Part shown: positions 37,501 through 50,700 of the stretch, one piece after another
How positions within the stretch are numbered: position 1 is the stretch's first letter
Layout of the letters: every line of letters begins with the position of its first letter
Assembly (NCBI GenBank): GCA_009741485.1
Contig: VKON01000103.1
Coordinates: 1,512,287-1,576,286, forward strand
Direction of reading: 5' to 3'
Length of the DNA: 64,000 nucleotides
Origin: Malurus cyaneus samueli
Lineage: Eukaryota; Chordata; Aves; Passeriformes; Maluridae
The notes under the pieces: generated by a model
Databases searched by the model: none
What the model was told of the DNA's origin: nothing
Seen by the model: only the letters and a program-made list of their open reading frames with translations
Position numbers and translations under genes: made by a program

Positions 37501-38047
37501 AAAGCACCTGGTTTTGAAGTTCATGAAATTAGTAGAACATGCCATATTGATGACTTGTTCTGTAGTGCTTCCTGCTGGTAGATTCTGTTTAAAAAGCCTG
37601 CCTTATTTTTGATTTTCACTATATTCAAGACTCCAGTTACTTATTGTGATCTTTTTTGAGTTCCAGAACATGAATGAATGAGGGCCCTGCTCTTCCCTGT
37701 ACCACTGACCTTGAGGAGGGGGTGACTGTGGGAAGTTTGTGTCTCAGCTTCCCTGCTCACGGGACAGGATTGATAAATAATACTTTTATAAAAATTACTA
37801 GACTGCTAATGAATATAAGCTGCTCTGTAAATATTTGGTAGCGAGTCATTTGCTTGTCATTTGACTTTGAAAATTTTTTACAAAGCTAGAGATATGACAG
37901 AAAAGATTGTTTAGATGTTATACTCAGGAGGAAACTTAATTTCTTTCAGCATTCAGTCAGATGCCCCAGCACTGCAAAAAAAAAAAAAAATCTATTGATG
38001 TATTTGCCAAACTTTTTTTCCTTCCACTTGTTCCCCCTTCCATGCAG
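34538..38047. other. Noncoding DNA, nothing recognised
   Basis: Several good acceptors, for example TTCCCTTTTCCAG near 36124, have no donor in range. A run of A bases occurs at about 37976-37990. No gene or repeat family is recognised. Confidence 0.55.
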
Positions 38048-38207
38048 GGCTGCCTCCCTGGATCCTTCCTCAACAAGGGAGCTGCATTCTGGAGATAGAA
38101 GCTTTTTGGACACCACTGAAGTGTACCAGCCCTTATTTGCTGACTTTTCTTTAATGGTGACAGAACACCCGTGGTCACTGCTGTTCTGGCTGTGCTGCCT
38201 TCTGAAG
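38048..38207 (+). other. Candidate exon with one continuous open frame
   Basis: A very strong pyrimidine tract (38011-38042: TTTTTTTCCTTCCACTTG, TTCCCCCTTCC) leads to ATGCAG ending at 38047. The donor is CTGAAG|GTAAGG. The 160 nt contain one leftover base and then exactly 53 open codons ending at the donor. The other two frames are closed by stops. The predicted residues include LDPSSTRELHSGDRSFLDTT and a hydrophobic WSLLFWLCCLL end. I recognise no protein family. Splice signals are among the best in the window, but conservation is unknown, so it may be a lncRNA exon or a pseudo-exon. Confidence 0.33.
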
Positions 38208-39289
38208 GTAAGGTTAGGAATGCACTATAAAAATGGCAGCAGTGGTGGAAAAGGTTATGACTGCAAAAGGGATGAACTGCCAGGAAGCAGGGAGAGAGTG
38301 GTGGTTAACTAAAGCTGTTAAATGCTGCTTTGGATTTGTGTGCAGAATTGTCTTATTTTGCTTTACCTGCTTCACTCATAATCACCTAAAATAGCAAAGG
38401 TCTCAAAGTGGAACTCTTTATTTGAAAAAATAAGGCTGATTTCAAATGGAATGGGCCAGAGAGTTGGTCCCAGGAGCAGATGTGACCTGAGGGATGGGCA
38501 CCTCTCACCCTCCCCTCCACAGAGCAGAGCTGAGTGTTTAGGTGTGCTTAACCTTTCCTGACACAGCTACTCCTGGAAAAAGGTGTTAGCAAAGGTTAGA
38601 TGCTGGAGATAACATTGGCAAGCCTGGACTATCCACTAGGACACCTGCTGCTGGAGCTGAGCTTGTCAGAACCAGGCTGAAATATTCCAGCCATAAGGTG
38701 ATTTAATAAGGAAATGGGGCCCAAGGAGAGGTGTATCAATTTAACACAACTCTAAGGCTTAAATAGGCTTGACTGAAATAATTTTCTTAATTAGGCCTTG
38801 ATTTAGTCTTTTAAGATGAAAAATTAAAAACTTTTAAATGCAGGAAATATAAAATGTTAATATTGAAGACAAATAACATTTTTGTTCTATGCTTCCTCTT
38901 GCTGCTGGAATATCATAGCATGTGTTTCATTATGCTTTTTTGCTGTAAAAACTCATTAGTAGTTTTGTTTTCTTTCATCCTTCATACTTTTAAAAATTGT
39001 TTTATGTGGGCTGAATATGTCTTTATTGGTTAAAATAAGTGTGTTCCTAAGCATTAAAGGAAAGCATGTCCAACATGACCCTGAATGCCTATAACTTGTT
39101 GGCAGAAACTGTGACAATATATATTGCCTGAGGAGACCCTCTCATTAACAATTTGCTTCTTTCTTGCAAATAGATAAAATTTTTGGAAATCCAATTAGAT
39201 TTGATGCTTTTTTTTTTCCTTTCCAATTAATTTTGTAACTGATATAAACCAAAATGAATTATGACTTTCTCCAAATCCCATACTTTTAT
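38208..39289. other. Noncoding DNA, nothing recognised
   Basis: Downstream of the candidate exon there is no second acceptor/donor pair and no recognisable repeat. Confidence 0.55.
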
Positions 39290-39560
39290 AAAGTTAAAAT
39301 AGGCTTCGAGAACAAATTAGCGCAGTGCAAAAATTAATACATGCGAGGTAACGTAAGCACATGGCACTTTTAATTTTTCAATGGCCTGGGGGTACTGTTA
39401 TCTACTCTTTTCTGGGAAATCACTCATCATGTTGCTGTTGGGGAAGGAGAGAGCTGCAGCCCCCTTTCTGGGAGCAATCCAGTGCAGTATGGATATTAAT
39501 TAAATTTATTAAACAAATAACACAGCGACTCAGGGAAGCAGGGGTCCATCTGCCAGCTCT
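39290..39560. promoter_or_regulatory. Candidate conserved noncoding element
   Basis: The block is complex non-repetitive sequence with retained CpGs (near 39308, 39321, 39344, 39351, 39448 and 39526) and homeodomain-type ATTAAT/TTAATTAAATT cores. The composition contrasts with the plain AT-rich flanks. No open frame of interest crosses it. Enhancer function is inferred from composition only. Confidence 0.2.
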
Positions 39561-42244
39561 GTAGATTGATCTCTGCAGAGACTCGAGTTGAATGGTAGTT
39601 AAAGCTAAGTTGCAGAGCTCAGCAGATGGGCTCTTGTCTCTAGTGGGGGGAGATTTGGTGGCGGTCCAACAGCTTTTTTCCCCCTCCAGGTTTTTGTTCC
39701 TTGCAACTGTGACTGAAGAAGCACTTCTCTGCCTTTTCTCAGCCTTGCCCCCTCCCTCCCTTTTGTTTATCTGAGCAATGTTTAAGTCTGAGTGATTTGT
39801 TAGAGAGGCAAGTCCCGGCTGATCTCATTTTGTGTATGTGATGTAAACCTCAAGCAGAAAATAATTAGGAAAATGTAATCCCATTGACTTTACACCCCAC
39901 TTGTGTACACTGCTACATCTCTGCCTGGTGCCTTGGAAAAAGAAAAGTCTAGTAGCAGCACTGCACTTCCTATTCAAAATCACAGCCCATCATGCATATA
40001 TTGTTAAGAAAACCTTTGCTGAAAAGCTGTGCACACAGTATGAAATTATTTCTGTCTCTAGGTCTCAGCTGTGGTGGTATTCCTTTGATTTCATTTTATT
40101 CTTCCTCTTGTGTTCTCTGATTCTTGAAAATACATATCTGTCACAGGAATCCCTCTGCAATCTTCCTGTGAACTGATATCAAGTGAATACTGATCTAATG
40201 AATAGGTTGCTTTATGTGGGCTACTTACCTAAAACCTATGGTGTTGTCTATTGTGGATTAAAAGACCTCGTAATTAATTATGCAATTAAGCTCTTTATTT
40301 ATTATATATTTGCAGGTGGGTAGGTCTTTAATCAAGTCTTGAGAGTGATGGGTAATATCTGCTGCTGGAGACCAGTCATAATGCCACTTACATCCTTGGC
40401 AAAAGTCCCACAGACTGCAGTGGGAGCAAGGCTGGCCTTAATGCTGCAGGGAATCCCGCTGGCTGTGTTTCAGAAAGCCTTCTGAGAAGGTTTTGTAATA
40501 TCTAATCAGAGTTTGACTATTCCTCAGCATGTTTTTGCAATGGGAAAATCGTGGCCATACAAAAGGCACTGCTCTCTGACAGTCAGCAATAATAAAGAGA
40601 TGATGAGCTACGTAAGATGGCTCTGCTGTGTGTCACAAAAAAAAATTGCATTTGTTTTTCCTGGATGAGGAAAAAGTAGGTAAAATGGTTTCTGAACTTG
40701 GTGGGAACTTTGACAAAAACAAGGCCTATGGGGTTTGGCTCTAATAATGTGTGCTTTGCATAGTAAACAATGGAGAAATCTTCTCTGGATGGTAGTTTAT
40801 GCTTTTTGTAGTGCTCATTCTTTCCTCCAAATTGATTTTTTTTTTTTAAATTATTATTATTATTTCTGTTTTCTCTGATCAATCTTGGTTGGGAGAGTGT
40901 TTAACTTCAGACACGAATATTACACAGGCTTTATCAAAAGGAAAAAAATAGTTTTTCTTCTGTCAGTTTACTGTGTTTTGATATGGGCATGTCTTCTCTT
41001 TTAGACCAGGCTGACATTATTAACATGAGTGCTTCTGTTACTGTGGTAAAGGCCAGATTTAGTTGGTTTTTTAAATTAGAACTCTGCCAAAGGGTATTCT
41101 GGACTCTAGAAAAGATATTAGTGTTCTGTGGTGCTCATGGTATTTTAAATTGACACAATTTATATAGAGAGGAAAATATTAATTTCTGAGAGGTTCTTGT
41201 TGCTGATTTATAATAGCTGATCTAGTAATTTATTTATCTATCTGGCTTGTTGGAATGGAGACGCCTCAAGGTTTTGCATCCTATATTTGAATTTAGACTT
41301 CTGCTTTTGAAGATTTACCTGGACACAGCTAGTTTGAAGTGGAAAACTAGAGTATGGATTTGCTACAGTCCTCTCTTTGAAACACTATTGATTCATTTAT
41401 GTAATTACCGGTAAATGCAGGAGAAATTGAGGAACTCTTGAGCCTGGAAGTAGCCTAGACGTGTCTTGTAAAATATATTAAGAATGATGATTTTTGCATT
41501 AATGTGAATCATCTCTAATAACATGATGTATCTTTAAAGAGGGCTTTGGCTTTATAATGCCAAGTGAAGTACACTTAGCTCTTTAATAGCACTTTCCAGT
41601 TGCAGGCTTTTAATGTTGACAGCTATATTTAGTACATTTGATATTCCATAGGGTGTTCTTAGAAGAAATGAACACATCTGATGGAACAAACCCACTCTCC
41701 ATGTTCGATTAGCAACAATACTGCTCAGTGGAGGTTAGAACAGATAGGTTCTTCAGTGTTACTGGGAATTCAGTGTATCGATGCTCAGGGACAGCAGATC
41801 ATTCTACTTAACTTTGAACTATCTGACTTTTACTAGTAGCTGTCCTCTAATATTAATAGGACATTCCATTTTGGCTTTGTATATTTCAGAAAAGATAAAG
41901 AATTTCAGGCTTTAACTTGGAACTAATTTCACTAGACTAATAAAGGCATTAGATGTATAATTGTTCTAGCAGATAAATTACTGAATATATGGATCAAGTC
42001 TACTCAGGTAATTAATATTTTAGTGTCAGTAGTATCATTTTGGAAATGTATGCAGCTAATATATAAACAAGGACTTATGAAAAACTCGTGGGCTATTGGC
42101 AGACATATCTTTGGAAATCACCTGTACTAATTGTTCTTAATTCCACAATACTGTGTTTCTACTAGGTTAGCCAAGAAAACAAAATACAAAGAATTTGAAA
42201 TTTGACTATCTGGAGTTTGACTATTTCCATTTTCTGCCTCTTAG
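39561..42244. other. Noncoding DNA, nothing recognised
   Basis: A strong acceptor, TTTTTTCCCCCTCCAG, ends near 39689 but has no donor within range. A minus-strand donor near 40226 is unpaired. An ancient-repeat-like stretch at 40401-40441 is listed separately. Confidence 0.55.
40401..40441 (+). repeat. Possible ancient amniote interspersed repeat fragment
   Basis: The string TCCCACAGACTGCAGTGGGA, then GCAAGGCTGG, resembles the old amniote pattern with CCCATTGACTTCAGTGGGA followed by a GCAGGATTGGGCC-like tail. It is short and diverged and recognised only by eye. Confidence 0.3.
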
Positions 42245-42282
42245 CCTTCAGATTTTGGTATGATGCACAGCTTGAAAAGGAG
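42245..42282 (+). other. Candidate 38-nt microexon
   Basis: The acceptor TTTCCATTTTCTGCCTCTTAG (ending 42244) has TTTGACTAT as a possible branch region. The donor AAAGGAG|GTGAGT is close to consensus. The third frame is open and encodes FRFWYDAQLEKE, ending in phase at the donor. The first frame is also open. The second has a stop. Flanking sites this good around 38 nt are suggestive, but such a short segment gives little coding evidence. Confidence 0.27.
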
Positions 42283-45200
42283 GTGAGTAATGGGGTTTGA
42301 TCCAGTTTCCATGTAGCCACCTTATATTCTGTAAGCACCATATCAATTCTAGAGAAATTTTCACTGATTGTACTGGGTGTGCTAAGGGCATACTCAATCC
42401 TAATTAGTCACGATGCTTCATTACTAGTTTTTTATCCTCTAGGCAGCTGGAGATGGCAGTGACATCTATGGACAATGTTATCTAAAACTTTGTGGGCATT
42501 CTGAAGCAAAAGTAATACTGCACAGCTCAGTCTTTAATTTTGTCTTTAATTAACTCATGCAAGCTCTAAAGTGTGCCAGTAATGGCCTTCTACATGGCAA
42601 AGTTTATATAGGGTTATGTATGTCATCTTTATTTTCCCTGTTCTTTATCCCACTGAGCCTAGCTTTTAAGTTTTAATGAGAGCATATTTATTCTTGTATT
42701 TTCACAGCTTGGGGGAGCAGTACTTAGTTGTTTCAGATAATGTGGGGATGTTTAATTGACTGTATCCTTGAGGAAGCAAAGGCAGTGGTTTTTTTTCTGA
42801 AAAATATTCTGGTTTGGGACAGGCACCAGTTTTGTGATCCCCATGTCAGAGTCACTGTCCTCAAATCCTGGGATTTTGGCAATCTCTGCAGTGAACATAG
42901 TAAAGTTGCTGAAGTCGTTAGGGTTGTGTCCAGATAGGCCAAACGACCCTGTTCTACTTCTAGAATGAGGTCTTCACACAAATTCTTTTTTCTCTAGTTT
43001 CCTTTATTCATATAATCATTACCTTTGGGGAAAAAAATCCATCTGCCTCAATTTTTGTATGATTTTCATGCAGCACTCAGTTTAAGAAAATGGAAAATCC
43101 TGCAGTAGTTGTCTCTGAGATGCAGCAACTCAGACATGCAGATCCTTTTCTGTAAGCACAGTCTATGTGTTGCCCAACTTTTTTTTGAAAAATATAAATG
43201 CTAAAAAGTGAATAATTCAAACCAGATTTGCATGTTAATCTGTTTTTGAATTAGTTTTTTTCATGTCATAGATTTATGCATAATTCTCTGGAGGTTTCAA
43301 GCAAGACTGAACTGGGTCAGATTGGCTTGTATATTTTCTCTAAATAGGATGGAAATCTAATAGTGGATTGGTGATATTAATCATATGACTGCTGAATTGG
43401 AGCCATTATTGGGCTCTTGAAGGTCTGTAAATTAATTTATAGATTTCTATAGAATCAGCCATGCTAGTGAATACACTCAAAGGCATTTATGTACAGCATT
43501 TAAGTCCTTCACAACCTCTTTTCCATTATGAAAAGTATGTAGCATTTGTACTAATGTACTTGGAGAAAAGTGGAAAATTAATCTTAAAAAATAAAATAAA
43601 TTAAAAATGGCAGCATGCACATGAGGACCTGGGATATCTTTATGTCTAAAATTTATTTTTCTTCGCACTGCCTACAGTATATCTGAGTCTATACATCTTC
43701 TTTGGTAACTATATTTACATAGAATTGTTATATTTAAAAGGTTTTATTTGATTGGTGATCCTTACCCTTAAACTTAGTTGCTTCCTGGGAAGTCTTGGCT
43801 GCCACTTTGAAGAAAGTAATGTATATGGTGGTTAATGTGTGTCCACTGCTCTTTTGAAGAGGTAAACTGCATATTTTTCCTGCTGGGAGGGCAAATACAC
43901 AGATGTGTTAGCTGCTGCCCACCCTGGCAGTGTTCTGAGAGCTTTGGAGAAACCTTCCTCCTTTTCTTACTATTTTAATTCAAATGTTTTGACTGAGTAG
44001 AGCTCAAGGTCTATTCCTGGACAGGGATGTTTACCACACATTTTTATCCAGCTTAAAGCCTGGGATACTTGGGGGATTGCTCCCAAGTTCCTGAAATTGT
44101 ACAGGCAGAGAAGTTTTTAATCCTTAATATTCAGCATGAGTGTAAACTCTTTAAATGTGTCATCATAACAGCTGAACAGCTTTTATCTGGCTGTGAAACT
44201 CAATCAAAATGGATTGGGTAAAACTGAATTGAAGGTTTATTTATGTGATTGTGAATTGACTTTCAGCAATATTAGGGCTGTATTTTCCTTGGCAAAAAGA
44301 ATGCTTTATATAAGAAAGTTCTCTTCTTTGGTTTTGTATTTTGAGTCACTGCAGTGTGATTAACACAATGCTCAGTTAAATCTACATAAGTACATCTCTT
44401 TTTTCTGTTTATGACAGAATAATGGTTAATTATCACCTATCAAAAAGATGAATACTTTTTCATTAAATTAAATAAAACATTTTTAAAATGTACTATTTCA
44501 GCTTGTGAACAAATTTATCAAAACAAATGTGCATTTTCAGTTTCCTTTTTCTCGGTGGATTTTTGTTTGTAAAAGTAGAACATAACTCTTTCAAGAAGGC
44601 AAAAAGCAAAGCCATAGATCTGTTTTACAGCCTCCATTTCTAGGTTCTTGAGGGCTGCAGTTTTAAACTAATGGAATGAAAAAGATCAAACTGTGCTAGC
44701 ATGCAGTGTTAGAATCCAACTGCTTCCACCAGCTTGTCTTTTTAGCTACTTTTTATTAAGTAGCCCCATTGCCCTTGCAGCATTTGTCTGTCAAAGCTGC
44801 CTCCTGCTCTTCAGACACATGCAGTTTTTCTTTCTTTAGTGCAGTGATGTGTCCACATGGGTGGACATTAAGGTGCGTGTGTAACCTGTAAGGAGAATTG
44901 ATGGATGCAAATTGCTTTAAAATGGTTGTGGTAAATATGCTAATTTTTAAATATTGCGTCTTTTAAAATCCCACCTGGAGTCCTCATCTATTTTAAATGG
45001 TAAAGGATGAAATGAAAGTTCTCTCTTGCAGATAGAACTGATTACTTCTGCATTCTGTACAGAAAAAATCAATGAAGAAACTTCATGCACTCGTTACCAT
45101 GGAATGCAAAGTACTGCTCTGGAGTTGAAATTCTTCAAAATTTGGGGGCATTTGAATCTAAACACAACCTCGTGTCCCCTCAAATCTTATATAGCTCAAT

Positions 45201-46379
45201 TTTCTTGGATTTAGAGAATACAAATAACTTTTGCCTATCTAAAATCTCTCCAGTGTGGGGGAAACTTTCAATTTCATTTGCCAGAGCCCAGGCTTTAACA
45301 TCTGCACTGATGACCTGGTTTGTATGAGTTGGTTTTCTTTTTGTGTTTAAGTTGCTTTTAAATGGTTTTGTTGGCTTGTTTGTTTGTTTTTTAACCTGCC
45401 CTGTGTTCACCTCCAAGGGTACACCGTGATTCACAAAAGGTAGATGTGCCAGACAAAGGAATTTCTGCCCTGAAGCACTTCAGCCTCTGCAGAGGCATGA
45501 GCAGTGGCACAGAACAATTGCAGCATGGCCAGTAGGCATTGCATCTGGAGTGCTTCGTGGAGCAGATGTGGTTTTCAGGTTTTTTTTTTTTTTTTTTGTT
45601 TTGTTTGTTTGGATGAGGTTTTCGTTTTTAATGGAGGAGGAGAAGTAAGTTGAGACACTGGTTTGCACTGTATATTAAAGTCTCTGGAATCGTGTTGAGT
45701 GGGAGGGTGAAGAACACAAAATATCAGTGATCAGAAGACACAAAACAGATTAGGAAACAAAAAGTTGGAATATGAAAGAGGAAGTATAGGGTTGAATCTC
45801 AGATCTTTGGCTGCCTTTTTTCTGTGTATGTAGTTGTATTTTGGGTGTTGTGAGCAAGAGTTAGACACATGAGATGAGTTAATGGTCACCACCACTACAA
45901 CTGTTTGGTGTCTCATCCCATGACTTTTTCAAACACACAAGAGAGCCCTTGCATCCCTCACCCTCTCAGGGCAGGTCCTTGCAGCTGGGTCTAAAGTTTA
46001 GGAAAAAACAGAGGCTCTGTGTTGTCTGGCATTGATAAGATCAGAGGAATTGAGAGCACCCTTGGGAAAACTCTACAGGCACTTGGGAGCTGGAGATGCC
46101 TCAGGCTTGGGTGGCAACTGCTGTGGAATTTTTTGGCACAGCAATTTTGGGCTTAGCTCTAATTCTGCCTAAATGGAGCAGGCCCTGAATTTTGTAGGAT
46201 ATTGTCGGTTTTAACTTGTTTTTAAATTGGATTTTTTAAATGTATCAATAATCCACCTTTCCGATTACAGCACTTCCTTAAAATTGGAGATTCCTAACCT
46301 TTCATACTGTCTGTAGCTTGCTCTTAAAGTAAAAAGATATATATGAAGTTCCAATCATTTTGACATGTGTAAGGGGTTA
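42283..46379. other. Noncoding DNA, nothing recognised
   Basis: The interval includes an 18-base T run followed by TTTG repeats at 45580-45611 and an isolated donor, GAGAA|GTAAGT, at 45645. No gene or mobile element could be supported. Confidence 0.55.
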
Positions 46380-46640
46380 AGTCATTCTTGAACAGTTTAT
46401 CGCTCATCAATTGTAATTAAATATGTTTCTATTAAATTATGTTCTGTAATTAATGTAAAATCTTTTAGCCTGTGCTGTTATTAGAACCAGATGCTGAAGT
46501 ATCAACAATATTTCAACATGACTGTGCTGCCTTGCCAGCTGTCTAACTGTAATTACTTTAATCTCAGCTTGTTATCTAATTATCACCTTTGTAAAGAGAA
46601 AAGTACTCTCTAATGCATACTGATTGTTTCAGATGATGAT
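46380..46640. promoter_or_regulatory. Candidate conserved noncoding element, homeodomain-site rich
   Basis: The block has a dense set of TAAT/ATTA cores (for example CAATTGTAATTAAATAT near 46409, CTGTAATTAATG near 46444, ACTGTAATTACTTTAATC near 46547 and TCTAATTATC near 46575) and CAGCTG-type sites in otherwise non-repetitive DNA. This is typical of developmental enhancers. The sequence shows only motif density; activity and conservation are inferred. An 88-codon ATG-initiated frame begins at the right edge after GTTTCAG but has no known domain. Confidence 0.27.
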
Positions 46641-47645
46641 GAAGAGCGTGAAACAGCTGTCAGATATCTTAGCCCTGCTTATCTGGATTAGAAAACTTAT
46701 TGGGAGGCCTACTTTGCTTCAAACCTTCCTGACAGAAAATGGGACAATGGGAAAGGGTTTTTTTTTCCACCTTGTTTACCCTAGAAATGTGATTCCAGTA
46801 ATCATTGGAGACAATGGAGGAAACAAGCTAAACAATTACTGTTCCCAGGAAAAAAAACAGCAAGACCATGATAAAGCACAAAGTGTGAACGATGGATGAA
46901 TTTTCTGGTGGACTGTATATTTGTCTTTTCTAAACTTTTACTTTCATGGTAGTGTTGGAGAATTACTCTTAATTTAGGTACATGGGTTGTGCTGACATAT
47001 GATGGCAAAGTTTGTTATGGCAGCTAATGAGTTTTATATAATATTTCATCTGGGACAGATGTACAGAGTACATTGTAAAGGAGAGTCAGTGATATTTTTT
47101 AGTGAAGACTCATCCAAAGTAAAGGTGAATACTGAGTTGTCTTGACTTGATGGCAGATGCAGAAATGGAGCAGAATCTAGTACTATCCACTGTCAATTCT
47201 CTTAAATGCATCCATACAATAGTAATGTGTTTGCTTTCACTTTTTGCTTCTAAGCTTGAATGATTTAATTTAAAATTGATTTACTTTAGAAAGTATTCTA
47301 TATTTTGGGCAATCACTTGATGTGAGATGATTTGCAAGTGCTGTAAGGAGTTAATTTGTTTTCATTTCTTTTGGCCAAGAATAATAATTAGAGAAGTTTT
47401 AAGGCAGCTATTGGAGGAAGATGGTATAAAATAATATATTATTTTAAAACTGCTTTTAACTGACATGATCTTTTCTTGAAAATGTATATAAAATGAAGTT
47501 TTCAATAGGTAAAAAACAGAAAAAGATCCTTTCCTTTTTCATCTATGGTATTCTTTGCTTCTTGTATAAGAGCTCTATATTGGCCCATTGAACCATCATT
47601 GCTTCTTTGTTTTATAAGGTCAAAGAACCATGAACCCAGGAGTTT
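46641..47645. other. Noncoding DNA, nothing recognised
   Basis: The first part is covered by an open frame ending near 46899 that matches no family. The rest is ordinary AT-rich DNA. Confidence 0.5.
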
Positions 47646-47746
47646 CCTGAACAGGCCCTAACAAGACCATGACTTCTGCAAAAGAGCCACTGCTGNCCTG
47701 AACAGGCCCTAACAAGACCATGACTTCTGCAAAAGAGCCACTGCTG
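47646..47746. repeat. Exact 50-bp duplication around a single N (assembly join)
   Basis: Bases 47646-47695 and 47697-47746 are identical, starting CCTGAACAGGCCCTAACAAG, and exactly one N at 47696 separates them. An exact repeat abutting a one-base gap is the signature of two contig ends that overlap but were not merged. The real genome probably has a single copy. Confidence 0.9.
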
Positions 47747-50700
47747 TATTTCAGGTCAGATCCTATGAACACAAAATACATATTTGATAGATCACTATAC
47801 ATATTTGATACTGTGTATTGGTTATTTATGCATAACGACAGAGTTGTAGGTGAAATTGTGATGCTTTTGAAGCTATTGTGAACTCTTCACTGTATCCAGG
47901 ATGTTTATTTTGTCTGGAAAGGGGACTTTCAGTGATGTCTTCACTCTCTTACTTGAACTGTTTATGTCAGCTTGGGACAAAGAAGCCTGAAAGCTCATAT
48001 AACTTATTTGCTGTCTTTATATCAAATATTGGAACACTAAAACCAGAGTATGTGGCACAGCAAAGCATCTTCCTCAGTTTGTAAGGCCTTTTTATTAGCT
48101 CTCAGGATTAAAGGCTAAACTGAGGTTGAAGAGGTTTACTAATCACAGGGAAATAATTTCAAAGGTCTGTGGGTGAAGGCTTTTTGTGCTTAAGGGTATC
48201 ATCCTTTGTAAAGCCAAGGATCAGCAGAGGAATGTGCAGCCATGGGGACAATATTGCAGCTATGATGAGCAGGGGTTTGGTTACAGTGGTGGATTCAGTC
48301 CACATTTAACTGAAGGGAAAAGTCTTTTGCTGCTTTTGGAGAGCTGGATTGGTCTGAGCCAGGATGGTGCTGCACAGATGTGGGATGGGAATATGTCAGT
48401 TTTGAGAAAACAGAGAGATGGAAAGAAACAAGCTGATATATCAGTGGAGAAATGGAGCATCTTGTCTGTAAAGCAGCCAGGTTATCTGGCCTGCTTGACA
48501 GGTACAGGTTACATCAAGAGATAGACAAACATAGGGTTTTAGTTCATAAATAAAATTTGACATTTATTCCATTTGGCAGAAGCTACTTTCTTCACCTTTT
48601 GCATACGTTTCTGGAAAACACAAAGGGGAAGATTTCTAGAAAAGTGTAGGTCTTGATCAAGTGAATGTAGGATCTGTTAGACATTGCCCTATAAGGCAAG
48701 GGTCTAAAATCAAGAATTTATATGCATGCTCTGCATGGTAGATAAATAACAGGGCTGTATTTTCAACTAGTGAACAATGGCCTGGATTATCTTTCTGTAA
48801 TTCAAATTAAAAGTACAGTTTCTCTTAATAATGGGATTTTGGGTGGAAGAGCCTGATTCAGAGGTCTGTCTGTAGCACAAGTGGTGAGGAGCCAGTGCAG
48901 CAGGGCTTGGAAGTAAGGCTGTCAGCTTAATACATTGTGTGAAAATTGGGGCCGGAGGTCACCAATCTCCTGGTACACAAATCTCCCTCTGAGAATCTCA
49001 TTTCATTCAGACTATCAGTTAGATTAGAAATACCCTAATTATCCCACTGAAATTAAATTACTTTATGTAAGGGTGATATAATGAACAACCATAAAGAAGC
49101 TATACAACCAATCATCCTATTAGTCACAGCAAGACTAGACTATACACTAAATGCCTCTGGTTTGATTATTGCAGGCTGGTCTGTGCCACATAAACTGGGG
49201 GGGAAGGGAATGGCCTAGGGGAAGATTACTTTTGATTTTGATTTCCTTTTCTATTTTCTGGAAGGAAGAAAGTCACATTTTAATTCACAATGCAAGCCTT
49301 CTAGGTGACAAAGTTGTAAGGTTGCCTGTCAGACAAAGCACAGAGCAGCAGATATCATGAATTATGGAGATGTGATTGGGATCTTCCTCAGCAAACAGTG
49401 AATTTCGTTATTACAGAGAGCAGGAGAGCTGTAGGAATGGAGGAGCAAACTTTGTGGCAGAGTCATTCTTTTTTTGACACATTAGCAATCACATGCAATC
49501 ATCACTGTTGGAAGAAGGTGAGGGTTTAGCTGATCTTGAACTTGAAGAGTTGCTTCAGCAGCTTGAGAAAGTCAGCTGTGAGGAGTAAGCTGCATGTTTA
49601 TGTAGTCTTGGACCAAAAAAAACCATTCTGCCTGGTGTTGCTGTGTCCTGGCAGAGCCAGTGGGTGATTGAGTAGCCCATTGTGGGTTGTGTTTCTGTCA
49701 GAACAGCCACTACTGTGATGAGTTGTGATTTTCACTAACTGGAAATTCCCTTAGAGAGATTAAAAGGTGCAGAGAGAAAGCAAACCAACTGCTTGTCTCT
49801 GCTGGTTGACTTTCTCAATCACAATTTCAGAGCTGTTTACTGAGAAACCATTTTGAGGAACCAAGGGGTGCTACTGTGTAAGGACAGATCTGCAGAGACC
49901 TGCTTAATCTACATTTATTTTCATTACTATAGTTCAGAAACTCTGCTTGAGAAGATAATTAATAATTTATCACTTAATATCTTAATGTTCTTAATGAAAC
50001 AGTCACTGTGAGTCACCAGCATCCCAAAACTGGCTAGACATATTAAAGGGGGGTATTTATAGCAGGAAATAATTCAGGTGTAAATGTTAAATGACTGTTT
50101 TAAAGCATTTGGATTTAAATGTGAAAGAAACACAGGTCTAGAGAAGTATCCTAGGAAACAGAAGAAAAGCAGGGATCTCTTGCTACTTCAATCTTCTTGC
50201 AGTCTGTCTTGACTGGACTTATTTTATGCTGCACTACTGGACAGCTTAATTTTGCTGAGGTTCAGTCCTGCACAAATGCAATTATGCAATTTTTCTGGAT
50301 ATGGCTTCAAGTAATTTTTCATAAAGTATCTATAATCAAAAATACTATTTTCTAAGATGTAAGATGATAATTTTCAGTTCTATTTTCTTCTCTTAGTCTT
50401 GTCATCAGTCAATAGTGTAAATTGGGCTATGAGGCAGTGCTGGCCTAGCAGCATTTCCCTGAGTTTTTATCTTCTTTTATGGAGTTAACTGGAAAATCTA
50501 ATTGAAGTCCACTGTGTGTTATTCAGAGTTTATCTTTCAACAGTCATAAAATAGAACCATGCTTTGGAAAAGCAGCAAGCCATCTGAATATTCTAAATAT
50601 CCCAGAAAATGTTTCTTTAAAAGAAAAAAGCATCCCAGATTTTTTTCAAATAAATATTGGATTGTTAAATGCCTTATTTGAATGTGAACAGAATCAAAGC

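Noticed and set aside
47620..47802. 60-codon minus-strand frame with an internal repeat across the N
   Set aside because: The repeat is the assembly-join duplication and the frame crosses an unknown base.
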